In this document: one piece after another, positions 1 to 12,100 of the stretch
Layout: each line of letters starts with the position of its first letter
Position numbering within the stretch: the stretch's first letter is position 1
From: Breviolum minutum Mf 1.05b.01
Taxonomy: Eukaryota > Sar > Dinophyceae > Suessiales > Symbiodiniaceae
NCBI GenBank assembly: GCA_000507305.1
Contig: DF240454.1
Span: 147,717-211,716, forward strand
Direction of reading: 5' to 3'
DNA length: 64,000 bases
Notes under the pieces: generated by a model
Told to the model about the DNA's origin: nothing
Seen by the model: only the letters and a program-made list of their open reading frames with translations
Database searches by the model: none
Program-made: the position numbers and the translations under genes

Positions 1-75
1 TATCGACGTCGCGAGACATCGAGAGACATCGATAAAATTTATCGACGTCGCGAGACATCGATAAAAATTCTGTAC
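1..75. repeat. Two tandem copies of a GACGTCGCGAGACATCGA unit
   Basis: The window opens inside a short repeat. The unit TCGACGTCGCGAGACATCGA occurs at about 3 and again at about 42, and the join TCGATAAAATTTATCGA is a near-perfect palindrome. The array may extend beyond the left edge. CpG is dense here, unlike the surrounding DNA. Confidence 0.7.
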
Positions 76-182
76 CCTTATAGTTTTTTAATCGTTTGAG
101 CATATCATCATATCAGAGATGTAGGGATTGAAGGAACCGAACTCATTCACCGTCCTCGCACTTCATTTTTTTGCCAAGGTAC

Positions 183-555
183 CTGTGATCTCAAAGTGAT
201 GGTCCAGTTGTATAAGCTGCTGATGTGGTGAAGTGGCATTAGTGTGGCGAAGTGACATCAGTGATGGACAAGATGCCAAACCAGTCACGATGGTTTCAGA
301 AAGTTCAAGCTGCTTGCGAGCAGGATGCTTTGTAGACCAACGGAAATGCACAAAGATGGGTTGATCTTCCCATTTGTGGAGATGACTTTGTCCGATCGAA
401 AACAGGCTGAGAAATATTTGTAGGTCTGAGTTTGGCTGACTTGGATAGGAGAAGTCAAGAGATGCTGCAAGGCTGTTGAATGCGTCAGCTGAAGTGTTTG
501 CCTCTTCAAAATCCAGTGTGTTTTCGGGTGAATTTTCATTGACAGTAACATGCAC
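183..555 (-). CDS. Candidate minus-strand exon, product unknown
   Basis: An open frame on the minus strand starts at an ATG (MHVTVNENSPENTLDFEE) and runs for about 124 codons to a good donor (CACAG followed by GTACCT). The composition looks protein-like (KWEDQPIFVHFRWSTKHPAR). No domain is recognised. At 130 codons to its stop, the ORF is within the range expected by chance for this composition, so the splice-like end is the main reason to list it. Confidence 0.25.
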
Positions 556-852
556 GTTTGAAGCAGTAGAGTAGAGTACATTGTATATTGTTTAAATGGC
601 TAGTCAAGGTGCTACTGAAGATGTGTTGGCCAAACTAAACGCTTTGAAGTGATTTTTGCGCAATCCATAATCGTTGAAATTCCATGAAATTCCTTCGGTG
701 TTCGCACTCACACCCATTCCCCAGCGTGACCCTTCAATTGAACCTGCCTCTTGGGATTACATGAAATAGTGCCTCAATACACTTGGGAATCGAACTTTCT
801 TTGGGGTGCTGGTGTTTGAAATGTATTACATAAGGCTCTTCTCGGGACCAGG

Positions 853-1110
853 TTTGGTATACAATTGGTATTTAATTGGTCTATTGCGGGTTGCCAAAGC
901 CCTGTAACAGTGGGAAATATTTTTGAAGAGAACCCCTTTGACCTTCCCTACCCACTGTTACAGTGTTTATGCAGGTATTCCAAGAATTGGTTGCTATTTT
1001 TTTGGTATACCCTTGGTTTACCAAAAAATGATTGGTAATATATATGTTACAACTTTTAGTATGCCAAGAATGTAGCCCTTGGCTTATGGGTTTTGATAAT
1101 GTAACGGGTT
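853..1110. repeat. Hairpin-bearing dispersed element (copy 1)
   Basis: CTGTAACAGTGGG at 902-914 is followed by its exact inverse CCCACTGTTACAG at 951-963. The flanks carry repeated and inverted ATTGGT/GGTATAC words. A related sequence (GTTGCCCAAACCCTGTAAAAGTGGG) lies at 12.11 kb, so this is probably a small mobile or introner-like element. No coding content is seen. Confidence 0.5.
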
Positions 1111-1156
1111 GGCACATCTAACAATCCTTTTTTTTGTTACCCTTTTCTCACCTCAG

Positions 1157-1232
1157 AGACTCTCAGGCCAGGACGTCTACCAAGCGCCCCCAGTGAACGA
1201 CATCCATGGCTTCCTGATCCCTCAGGCGTGTC
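1157..1232 (+). CDS. Candidate internal exon, product unknown
   Basis: The stretch follows a cytosine-rich tract ending in cctcag and ends at a GT (gtgttt). It reads RLSGQDVYQAPPVNDIHGFL and continues IPQAC. It is clearly richer in G+C than its flanks and two other frames stop, which is why I favour this one. No family is recognised. It lies 5 kb upstream of the first well-supported channel exon and could be an N-terminal exon of that gene or part of another gene. Confidence 0.35.
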
Positions 1233-1800
1233 GTGTTTGTTTTGACCACAGGGAAAAAGAACATGAAAAATCCGCACATCCAGGTGGTGGTCTCAAAGTT
1301 CTTTTGATTTTCAGCCACCTTTGGAGGCAATATTTTGATTTGCTGAGCATGTTTTTCAGGTTGAAACCACCAACCATAGATATGTGCTGTGTGCATTGTA
1401 TTGGAATAATAGCTTTGCAAACAAAGATGTTTTGGTGCAGTGAATATCCTATGTAAATCTCCGATTCACTACCATCTTTGATGGATGCTAGGACTGCTGG
1501 AGACTAGAACCTAGTTAGTGACAGGACCTACGTTTTTGCTGGGACAGTCCAACATTTCTCATTGTTTCGTCGGAGGGTTGAACTCTCCAACTAGCCGTGA
1601 TAATGACATGACATAACCCTACATACAGCTGGTAGTCTGTGATCAGGGGAATCCTTCTAAAATTAGCCTCACATCAACGGAATTGGAGTTTCTTTTTAGC
1701 CAACAAAATGTGTTTTGTCTAGAGTTCATGATCATTCATGATCCTTTTATTTTGTTTTAGGTGCAAAACCTTCCATATTTGGTTCCTCAAGATGAATTTC

Positions 1801-1842
1801 AGGTCTTTCGCGACATCCATGTTCACTGCCTAAGGGGGTTCA
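1801..1842 (+). CDS. Candidate internal exon, product unknown
   Basis: After atttcag the frame reads VFRDIHVHCLRGFM and meets a GT (gttcga) in phase 0. Reading on gives KWVASFSRKPSRQ and a stop at about 1891, so it could instead be a terminal exon. Only splice-like edges and codon composition support it. Confidence 0.25.
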
Positions 1843-3500
1843 TGGTTCGAAAGTGGGTGGCTTCCTTCTCCAGGAAGCCCAGCAGACAGTGAATTCCGCA
1901 TGTTAGGGGTGCCTTCGCGTGCAACCACGAAAGAACTCAGTGCTGCGGAAGAGGTTCATGGGGTCGTGGAGTTTCTCCATATTGTGGTTTCAAACAGGTT
2001 TAATTCTCAGACCCCTTCATTTTTTTGGAAGGTTCTTCTTTGGCTAATGTTTTGTTGAGCTGGATTCGCAGCTGCAATCACCACCCACTTTTTGTGAAGT
2101 GTCTTTTCTTTTGTGGGATAGTTTTGCCGTTGCCTTAAAGTTGCCAGGCTGTTACTGGTCAATTTGGGCTTTGTGCTGCCATTTCGGAGTGTAGTTTGAT
2201 ACATTTGAGGAAAAGGGTAATCTCTATAATTTCCGTTGGTTGGCCCCTCAAGCTCAGCGCTAGCATATACTTGAATAGCAATGAAATCGGCTTGGGGCTT
2301 GGATTTTGAGTATGGTTGTGATACATCTAGCTCACATTGGTGACTGGTGCAGTCCTACTGTCCAAACTCAAATTGCTATTTTGCGCAGGAAGAATCAGAA
2401 GCAGAGGTGCAATACATGGATGCAAAAAGCATGCACTTCGATACTCTGGTCCTTTGACTTTGAATCGGCGGCAGGGTGCCTAGAGGTCTTTTTGTCTGTT
2501 TGTTCTTTGATGGTTTTGATTCATAATTTTGAAAACTGAGAGGGCAAAATGGGAAAACACAACAAGGACCACAGAGCTTCTTTGAGGCTAGAGGAAATGT
2601 TTTCTTCCACCTAAGACTTGATTTTCTCTCGCATACTTACAAGTTGCTTATGGTGTGTTTTGTTGATGAAAACAATAACTTCCAAGAAAATCGAGTGGAA
2701 GTGACTATATATCCTCAAAATGTACCCAGAACTATTTGGATCATGAGGCTTGTGACTCAATGGTAACATTGGACTGGTGTTACTGGTTTGGCCATATTCA
2801 TTTTGTAGTCATGATTTGTTGGGGGATAAAGCACAGGTTAAAATGGTTTCTGCGGTGTTTGGGGCGAACTTCCACGCCAATCACAGGGTAGTTGCGGGTA
2901 AATTGTAACTTTACTGACACACCTCAACCTGCCTAGAGACTTGTTCAAACAGAAGAGTAGTAGACCTATTCTGTGAAAGTCTTGGAGCATGCACAAATAC
3001 TTTGATAGTTTGTTTGCCCACGAAATCCTTGATACAAATTTGGTGTTATTTGCACATGCTTGTTGATGCACGGCTAGAAACCAAAGACCTGTTGCCTCCA
3101 GCAAAGGGTTTCAATCTGTCATCAGTACTCGTACATATCAAATCACATGAACATGCAACCAAATGAAGTATATTTCATAATATATTAAAATATATATTTT
3201 TTACATATTCATATATCTACATGTCAGCAACGCGTGTGTCTCACATTCCATCTGGAAAATCACATAGGTGGTGTTACCCCAAAAGGTGGGTTCCCAAAAG
3301 GTATTTGCTATAAAGGATTCCCTGCTTATTTCAGTGTTTTCCATTTTTGTTGGTGAAACACTATAGTATATGCAATGATTTCATTTGCCCTGATGACGTT
3401 TTGAAATCACCTTTCACCGGTGTTTTCTGCCAGCTTTGTTCGATGCAACGTTGAAACACCAGATCAAAAAGGAACAAAACAACATGTGTTTTTTTCACAG
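1843..3500. other. Stretch without a supported gene
   Basis: Apart from a short open frame from 1901 (MLGVPSRATTKELSAAEE before a GT), nothing convincing is present. TA-rich runs lie near 3170-3220. It may be intron or intergenic sequence. Confidence 0.4.
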
Positions 3501-3593
3501 ATCCCAGACGTACTCGAGGTCTCTCATCGGCTACAACTTATTACTGATACAAAGCTAGCGGATGAAGTCACCTTCTTGTTGCTCGGATGGACG
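3501..3593 (+). CDS. Candidate upstream exon (possible channel N-terminus)
   Basis: This follows a strong acceptor (gttttttTcacag) and reads IPDVLEVSHRLQLITDTKLA, then DEVTFLLLGWT, to a GT (gtggtt) in phase 0. Thirty-one codons fit phase 0 to 0, which is compatible with the next channel exon at 6093. There is no domain match. It could also continue as a hydrophobic open frame to 3740. Membership in the channel gene is a guess based on order and phase. Confidence 0.35.
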
Positions 3594-6092
3594 GTGGTTC
3601 TGGTGCTTCAAGAGTATTTCTTAAAGCACAAACTCATCATTGTTCAATGGATTTCACGGTGTTCAAGTTTTTTGTTTTTGGCATTCCTTTTGCTTCATTG
3701 CTTTCATGGTGTTTTATGGCCCTTAATCCTGTTTCTTTGATTGAATCGCGCCATGGGTGTTCCATCGCGATGTTGAATATCATATGATCATATCCACAAT
3801 AACTTTTGTCCAGTGGCAATGATCATCACGTTGTCGTCATAATCATTACCATCGTCAAAAGTAGTTGTGATCAGTTCCATCATCATGACACTGACCATAC
3901 TGGTGATACCCATGTGGACTGAGATGAATAAAACCAAGCATCACTTCGCTCATGTTTGTGTTTTCATGATCGCACGACTGTATATCATTGTCCAAAACTG
4001 GGTGTCTTCCATGGGTTTTGCATGGAATTTTCAATGTACCAAACTGAACTCTTTTCTACTGTATACCCTTCCCTTCGATATATCCAACACCTACTGGTAC
4101 TTTATGTGAACCCCAGGACAACGTTCTTTCTTCTCTCGTTCGATCACATTCAGTGATCCGACAAACAAAAGCATCAGGAATGGACAGTGGCAACAGACCT
4201 GGACGATGTTTCAAGCGTTGGCATCTTGGTGTTTGAAATATGGGCGCATACCGTACACACTTTGTAAGTTTCAACTACACTTAACTAAAGTAGACTAGAC
4301 TCAATACAGCTGAAGTCATCATATAGTATAATGTGTATATATGAATATGTATATACTTTGGTAACTATCAGAAATCAGAACCATAAACCATACATATACT
4401 GTACTTGGATCAAGTATAATAGCGTACAGGTGAGGGACTTACCCCCAGAGAGAAACTTAGTGCAATGGGGAATTTCTATGACATATTTATCCAATTTCGA
4501 GTTTGGTGAATGTCCCTGAAAGAAATGCTGCCACATGAATCCTATTCAGAGGATGGGACTAGAACCTTTAATATCAATTTGACATTACCCAAATTATAAT
4601 GATGTCACCCGACCTCACCCCACAAGATAGTTTAGTATGGGACATCCACAAACATGCTTGGGAGTTTTCCAGGTTAGCAATATGTTGTGTAGCCAGACTT
4701 CATTGGAAAAGATGGCAGTTTGGGAGGGGAGGGGTACTAGTCCGATCAAATGTGGAGTAAGGCATAACAGCGAGTGTCCAACGTGGATACATGGAAACTT
4801 CGGGTGGAATGTCAGAACTTGGTAAATTTCGGCTGTTCAATTCTTTTGTTTACATCTTTGCTATTTACATGGTTTATTGCAGTTTAGATATAATTTCTTG
4901 TTTGAATCCATCCAACAGAGACCTCTATGAAACATGTCTTGCTGTTTGAAGGGTTTGAACACTAACTGTAGGGGTCCAATCTTTCTCATAACATGATTGA
5001 TGTCCTCTCTCTGGTATTCAGATTGTGTGATTGATCTCGCCACGATAGTACATGTATGTATTTAGCATGTAGATATGTACATATATATATAGAGGTAGAT
5101 AGATAGACATAAAAATAGATGTACACACACTCAACATTTTCTTTGGATCATTTGGGACAACGCGTACCGTGTCCTTCCCAAGTATCATTGTTGTTTTCGA
5201 AACCCCGCCGAAGACAACGCTGTAGGAGTCGGAGGATACCCAAGGGGCACCCTTAATGAGCCTTGGTGAAGAATGGCCGTAAGCTGGTTGACAGGGAACC
5301 CAGCAAGCTGAGGCCCTAGGATCCAGGAATCTCCAAAGAAAAGGATTTCCTCTAAAATTCTTTTCTGGGGATGGGATTGAGACCATCAATCCTACTCTAG
5401 GGAGGGGCCTGGATTCTTAGGCGTGATTCATTGAGATCATTGTTGGCATAGGACCTGTTGGACAATTTGAACACATCCAGTCCAGTTTGCGATGTATCAT
5501 CGACTCGATGTAGATCGGATATTGAATCTCTGGAAGTATCAAGGTGATATTCCTTTGATCGGGTCGTCATGGTTAATCAACCAACTTGGGGGGTTGAAAA
5601 TCAACCGAATGAACAGCAAACATCCCATAACGTTTTTGCGGCCTGACTAACCATGGTTGATATGATGACAGGCACAAGAGGTCATTTATTTCCGAACGTT
5701 GAGAAAGTACCCTTGATGTGTTGTTAGTCGTTCCTTCAAAATATATGTCCCTGTGCCGTGTAATCACAGCAAACACAAGCGCAACCAAAAATCGCTTGGT
5801 CTACAACTTGGATGCTCTCCCAGTCAGGGGTCCCTTATGTTTCCTTTGTGTGCGGACAGATTCCAAACGCGCATCGATGGTTCATGTAGTGTTCATGTAT
5901 ACGTTTTTTTGTGTTGGTACAGCCGATGATATGTTTTGAAACGGAATGAGGCTATCAAATTACTACTTTCATCAAATTTGCGCTCCTTTCTTAAATATAT
6001 GTTTTTTCCAGATATTTGGTTTCAATGCAACCACCTCTGGCAATTATCACTTTTTTCTTCTACCCCAAACACCTTGGATACTCCGTGGTCAG
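3594..6092. other. Intron or intergenic stretch, nothing clear
   Basis: TA and ATAC microsatellite runs lie around 4320-4400 and 5070-5110. A minus-strand open frame at 5150-5390 is protein-like but has no splice support that I trust. Confidence 0.4.
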
Positions 6093-6140
6093 GATGTGTC
6101 TGGTGAACTCCATCATCTGGAAAGCCGTGCCGCGGTCGAA
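6093..6140 (+). CDS. Channel exon: pre-S1 segment
   Basis: AG then GAT GTG TCT, 16 codons in phase 0 to 0, ending GAA before gtgaaa. It reads DVSGELHHLESRAAVE. Joined to the next exon it gives LESRAAVEVSMAAIMANAVY, which matches the usual approach to S1 in this family (a short basic/acidic lead such as S-R-x-F-E before the first helix). Nothing else about it is diagnostic. Confidence 0.55.
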
Positions 6141-9100
6141 GTGAAACAACTCAACTTGTGAATCTTGATCTTTTGAAAGCTGCAAGCCGTGAAGTAATTG
6201 GAATCTCCAAAGCAGGACAGTTGCCGTTACACCCTTTAAATTGACAACATGAATACAGTACTGAAAATGATGGTTTGGTAAAGGCATTTCCCTTCAGATG
6301 ATGGCTATTATGTAATATTACATATACGTATACATATATGTATGTTATATTCTAGGGTGTAGGATATGTTTGAAATGGTAACCCTCTGCTTCATGCATTT
6401 TGCCCGGCCAGAAAATGTGTTACGCCCCGTACGTATTTTGCGTATAGGTTTCCACGTCTAGATACAGATGTAAACATCATAAACGGGTGATTTGATGATT
6501 TGAAGCTGTTGTGTATTTGTTTTGTTTGTTTTGCAGTTTATAGTTCTACATCAAAATCCTGTTTTATCCTTTTTAATGTAAGACTTCCTGGGCTAGCTAA
6601 TAACCTATAACTTACATAGGAGTTTTAAGGTGAACGGCGATGATTGTGGTGATGGTCATAATTTCAGCAGGGTACGCTTTTGGACCTAACAACCAAGATA
6701 CCAAATCTTTAAAAGGTAAAATTAGTGTAATTGCAATTGTTTTCGAAGTTGAATCATCCATGTCCACCGAAGGAAAAATGTTAGGTTTACTCATCTCACA
6801 GATTTATCAGGGTTTTTTTACATGCCATGATAATGCAGGATTTCTAGTAAATCCAAGAAGCAGAAGCATGGAGTGTTGACTAAGGTTTTTGATCCCAAAG
6901 AACTGTGTTTTTTTCAATGGATCATGGTGCATGAGAGGCATCTAATCACATCGAACAAGCCAAAATAATTTGCGGAATGAAAAACTCTTGGTGTGGGGTC
7001 AAAACATCCCAGAGAGATATTTTTAGACAACGCCATAGTCTTTGAAGCTGAAAGCTCCTTCCTCAACGATCTTTAGCCTTTTTGCTTCAGGGTGGCATCT
7101 CCCTTTTTTGCCAATTTCTTAGGAAATATCTCAGAAATTCTGGCGCCCCGAAATTCCCCCCAACAAAGTGATGTGTAAATTATGCTATATTCCTCCTTAC
7201 TTGACTGCTACATTTGCTACGGCGAATTTTGGCAAAAACATGCATCCCGCCACCGAAGCGATGAGGTTAGCATGGCTGCGATTATGGCCAACGCGGTGTA
7301 CATCGGCCTACGTACCGATCAGTCCCATGGCCTATTGTACCGTTTGTGGATGTTTGTGGCCTCAAGTTTTGTTAGCCATAGCCACATTCACGATATTTCA
7401 AGATACTCAGCGATTTAAGGATTCCAAGTTGTTTTATTGTCAAATATATTTTTTGGGGCCCAATCTTTGCATTTCGAGGACCTTCCCCCCAATAGCCGAC
7501 TCGTCAATACGGCCAGTATTTGAAAATTGTTAGCTCTGTGATAGGTGAAAAACCTTGACGCTCTTGAATTTCTTTTCCGACTTCAATATTTTTTTTTCTT
7601 CGAAGGAAAACAAAGCTCCTGAATGCTCCTGATTCATTAGTGTTTGATGTTTGGAATTGGTTCGGGGGAGGATGATATTCGGGCAGGTTGAACATGGTTG
7701 AGGGCAAACAATACCTTTGCGCACATGATGCGTTAGCTGCAACACACACACACAATCGAACCTTATCATGAAGAGACCCCGAAGTTGGCAAGCCTTGGGC
7801 AAAGGAAAGCATCATGGGTCCAAGCAATGCATTCATTTGCAGTCCGAGAACAGTACTTACTGTGTATATATATATATACATATTTATTTATATCTAGATG
7901 TAATTATTTTGGGAGAGAGGTATACTGTAGATTTTATATAACCGTTGTGTCATGTGATTTTTAAAACGATTTTATTGCTTTACATGATCATCAAGTTTTT
8001 TGTCAAGTTACTGAGTAGAGATTGCTGTTGGTGGGGTGTGTCTCTCACGCCAACCTTTGAGCACTCTTTTCACTGAGGCAGATCAAAAATAGTTTTTCGC
8101 GAGTTCAAGGACATGTCTCAGAAGAGTTGGACAATGCAATGGTTCCTTGGCTTTCACAGGGTCGACCTGACCCTGCAGTATGGTGCTTCAGGATGGGTGA
8201 ATCCTCTTAAAGTTATGACCTTTCAATTAGTACAAAATGAGACTTTGGACATTTGAACTTGAACTGAAAGTTAGCCAGGCATATACCATCCTTATTCAGA
8301 AAGGAGGGCCAATAGTTTGCCTTATGAATAGATGCCAACGCTTTTAGAAGCGACAAATTTTTGTTCCACCGTTTGCAATGGGTTACTGCGCAACTATTTG
8401 ACCTAAGGCAACAAGCTCACCACAAGAGTTCTGCATAGTTGTGCCTCATGACTTTTATGATTACATACAGGGTATAGAGTACATAATACATAATTGTATG
8501 TCCAAGTTCACCTTAAAGAAAAGTGTTTACATACATCATAAGCCAAAAGACTAAGAACCAAACCCGTCCTCCTCAAATGTGATTGAGGGGTTCTGATGCC
8601 ATCGTTAAAATAGAATTCGATCTGGGCAATCCACAAGCGACGCATCTAGGACACACAAAAAGGTAACACAATTTAGAGTTTAGGTCGCCAAGCGTTGTAG
8701 ATTCATCTATGATTTATGATCTATCTACTCGTAGCTTCTTCCTTACAAGCTGGCTACCTAGAATGTAGAACTAGATGGTGCTTTGGACATTTGGAATATT
8801 GCGGGTGGAGTATACACAGGTACCCTAGACAATTAGTTATTTGGTAGCTTTCAAGGATAGGAAATTTTCTGAAAAGGGGTGAAAAGGGTAGATGTGAAGA
8901 CATACACCCCAAGATTCACACTTCTGATTCCATTTCTATTTGTGAACCGGAAGATGCTTGTTGCTTTTTGAGACTGCAAGATATCAGAATTTTGTTTCGT
9001 AACAAAGCAATACAGTATACACAGTATAATTGCAGTACTTGCAATAATAACTGCAGTCACAGTACCGCGTGTTCTGTTCTGTGTTCGTATCAATCATGCG

Positions 9101-12100
9101 CTATGTTTTCCTCGTGGGTCTTTTGGAGGAAAATTCACCAATTGATTTTCTCAACTGTTCAACTGGGTTGAAAGCAAAACCTAGATGAATTACATATACT
9201 TTCGGAATGATTGAACCATACAGCTTTGACATATTTTGATTCCTCAAAGTAACTTTTTCCATCCTTTCCAGGTACTCGGTCATCTCACATGCCTGGAAGT
9301 CCGACCATTGATAGATCTATGACAATGAATCTGAATGATATGTACTTCCCAAAAGAAATCCGTACATGCTAGCCCAATGTTTTTGCAAGTAAACGGTGCG
9401 CTGAAAAAAGTGGCTAGTAGTTGGAATTACCCTTCCAAAATTTCCTAACGTTTTGGAGTTTGTGTATTTGTCATGTGTTTCCAGATGCGGGATTTCAGGA
9501 CCTACTTTTGTGGCAATTTCCACATGTTTGCAAGTGATTTGTACCAATATTTGGAGCAGTAAATCCTACGAGTCACCCCAGTCATATAGTTTGTATCCCT
9601 TGAAAATTTCCTTGCGGAAACCTGCATGGAATTAACATTGCATCATAAACCCATAGGAATCCATGAACGTAACATGTTCATGTACATGTACGTACATGTT
9701 AATCTGACGACAAGGAATGGGGCTTCTTATGTTGGTTCACCATCGAGCTTTCTTTACATCTCATTGTATCTTCGGCTGCGTGGACGGTCTCGGTGAAGAC
9801 AGCATGCAGCTAACACCGTGGTTCAGCTAGGAAGACGTGTGGTCCAAAAAATCACTGGTAAAGAGTCCCCAACAAAGCCATTTGGTGAGTTTTGGTGATT
9901 TGTGAATGTCTATTTGATGGTTGTTTGCTGCAGTCTACCTAGATACTTTGCTTTTCAGCTGTGATTCGGATGTCATTCGGGATACTTCGTATTTGGAAAA
10001 GGGCGTTTTAGATTTGGAGGGCCTCTGGAGAACAAAGGTCAAGACTGCCATGTTGACAGGTACATCAAGATTTGGGGTTGTACGTGCAACAGGCTCTAGT
10101 TCTGAAGGAAAATGCAATTACTGTCGTCATGCAATGATCATGGAATCCACTCTCTGAAGATTACAATCTCATACAATCTCTTAATCACTGATCATAGATA
10201 GGAAGGTTGTTTCTTTTTGAATTATTGAACCCACCAATTTTTCAAAAACAAAGCGGTCTATCGAACCTTTTCTTGAAATCACTGAGTTCATTGGAAGCCA
10301 CTTGATATGGCTACACCTCAGCAAAACCGAGGAAAATTGAACCTGACGATGCCCCCATAAGCCCAAAAAGGAAAATACCGTCTATAACCCACCAATTTTG
10401 GGGGTTCCATGTTACGTTACTTTTCACGGGTGTAGAACGGACATAGTTTGACGAGTGAACCCTTACAGAGACCACATAAGCTTCTGTTTGGCAAAAAAAA
10501 TCAGAAGCTGCTGAGGCATATCGTTGGCACTTCTTTGTAGGTGTGGAAATGGGGTGAAAAAGTGGCAAAAGTTGTGGGAGTTGCCGTGTTTTTTTCCAAC
10601 ATAAACTTTGTTACTCTTGTTGAATTGTGAAGTGTAATGTACTTAGGCTGAGGATCTATCCTGTGCTCAAGTAATTGTACTGCGACCACAAAAACTTCCC
10701 GACATCATGGAGGTGGAAAAGGCGGACCCAAAAAAAAGATGAACTTAGACTTAGTCTGTAAAAATTATCTTGATGGATCTTGATGGCAAGGGTCCATCAT
10801 TTGAGCATGTTTCATGCTGATAATATGATTTTAGTCATATGATGATTCCGGTCAAACTGTAACAACCCAAGCAAACCTCATAGTAAATATGGTTTAGTAA
10901 GGGAAGCTTTCCAAGAACGGTTTCCATTTGTGTTCGTGAATTATTGTAGTTCACCAATATATGTTTACATGGACGTATTAGTCTAAGTGGTGTTTGTTAG
11001 ATACACTGCTCAAGCCCCGGGGGAAGATGCTGTGAAGCTGTCTTTCTTCAGCACTCCATGTCGCCACTTGCAGGAAAAAATTGGCATTGGAATCTCTTTG
11101 ATCTTTTCTTAGTCCTCAACGCTGCAGTGGAGATCATGGTTCCAGTTTCTTTGGTGCAGAGGGAGGGAACATAGAATACAGTACTGCAATGGGAAACAAC
11201 AATACCCCAGTCAGGTTGGTGTGTTTGTTTGTCCAATATGTGTAACCAAAATTATCATCCCGGAATTTCACACAGACCCCTTAAGCGTCATGCGTACGGT
11301 GGGAGCCATCCCTGCTGCCTCAAGCTGCCATCCGTTTGGATCTGAGTCTCTCTTCGCGAATATGTCCTTCCTCCGAATTTGCCGCGTCTTTCGACTGATC
11401 CGAGTTGTCCGTCCGGGAGCCCAATGGTTGTGGAGAGAGATTTAAGGGGGAAGAGATGGAAGGTGTATGTATAAAGAAGCTTGAAAACTGTTTCCAAATT
11501 TTTAGATGATGGACACCCCTTCCACCTCAGTACAGATTAAAACAGTCTTTGATATTTACAGTATATATATATATATTTAGATAAAAGATTATATAGTATA
11601 CCTATATATACATATGAACAACTTCTATAACAAATGCTACTTGTCCCTAAAAGTCAGAATCACATCTTGACACATGAGGGCTGCTACTTGGTCGGAAATG
11701 AGGAGATAAATCTTCACATCCATTAAACATTCACACGATTGTCAAGGAAACGATCGTTGTGGAGGGGCCAATGTTCTACTGAATCATGATTTGAAAAAAT
11801 CCAAGCATGAATTGTTGCAGTTGTAGCGACCTTAGTCTTCCAAATATTCATGAGATGATGTTGGGCGGAGCACCCAAAAAACCACCCACAAAAAACATCA
11901 AAAAACATTAAAACCACAGGTACTGTAGCGTTCCAGTTCCTTCCACCTTGGATTTCAAGTTGCTGCCCAAAGGTTTGGTGCGAACGGTGAAGTGGTTGCG
12001 GAGTTTACGTACTATGCTCTTTGCGATCATCAAATCCATGTCTTGCCTTCTTTGGGTGCCTGGCTTTTGTCATTTGGGGAGGTGTTGGTGACATTTGAGG

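Noticed and set aside
5018..5389. 123-codon minus-strand open frame
   Set aside because: No splice-like edges that fit, no recognised motif, and part of it is a TA/ACAT microsatellite.
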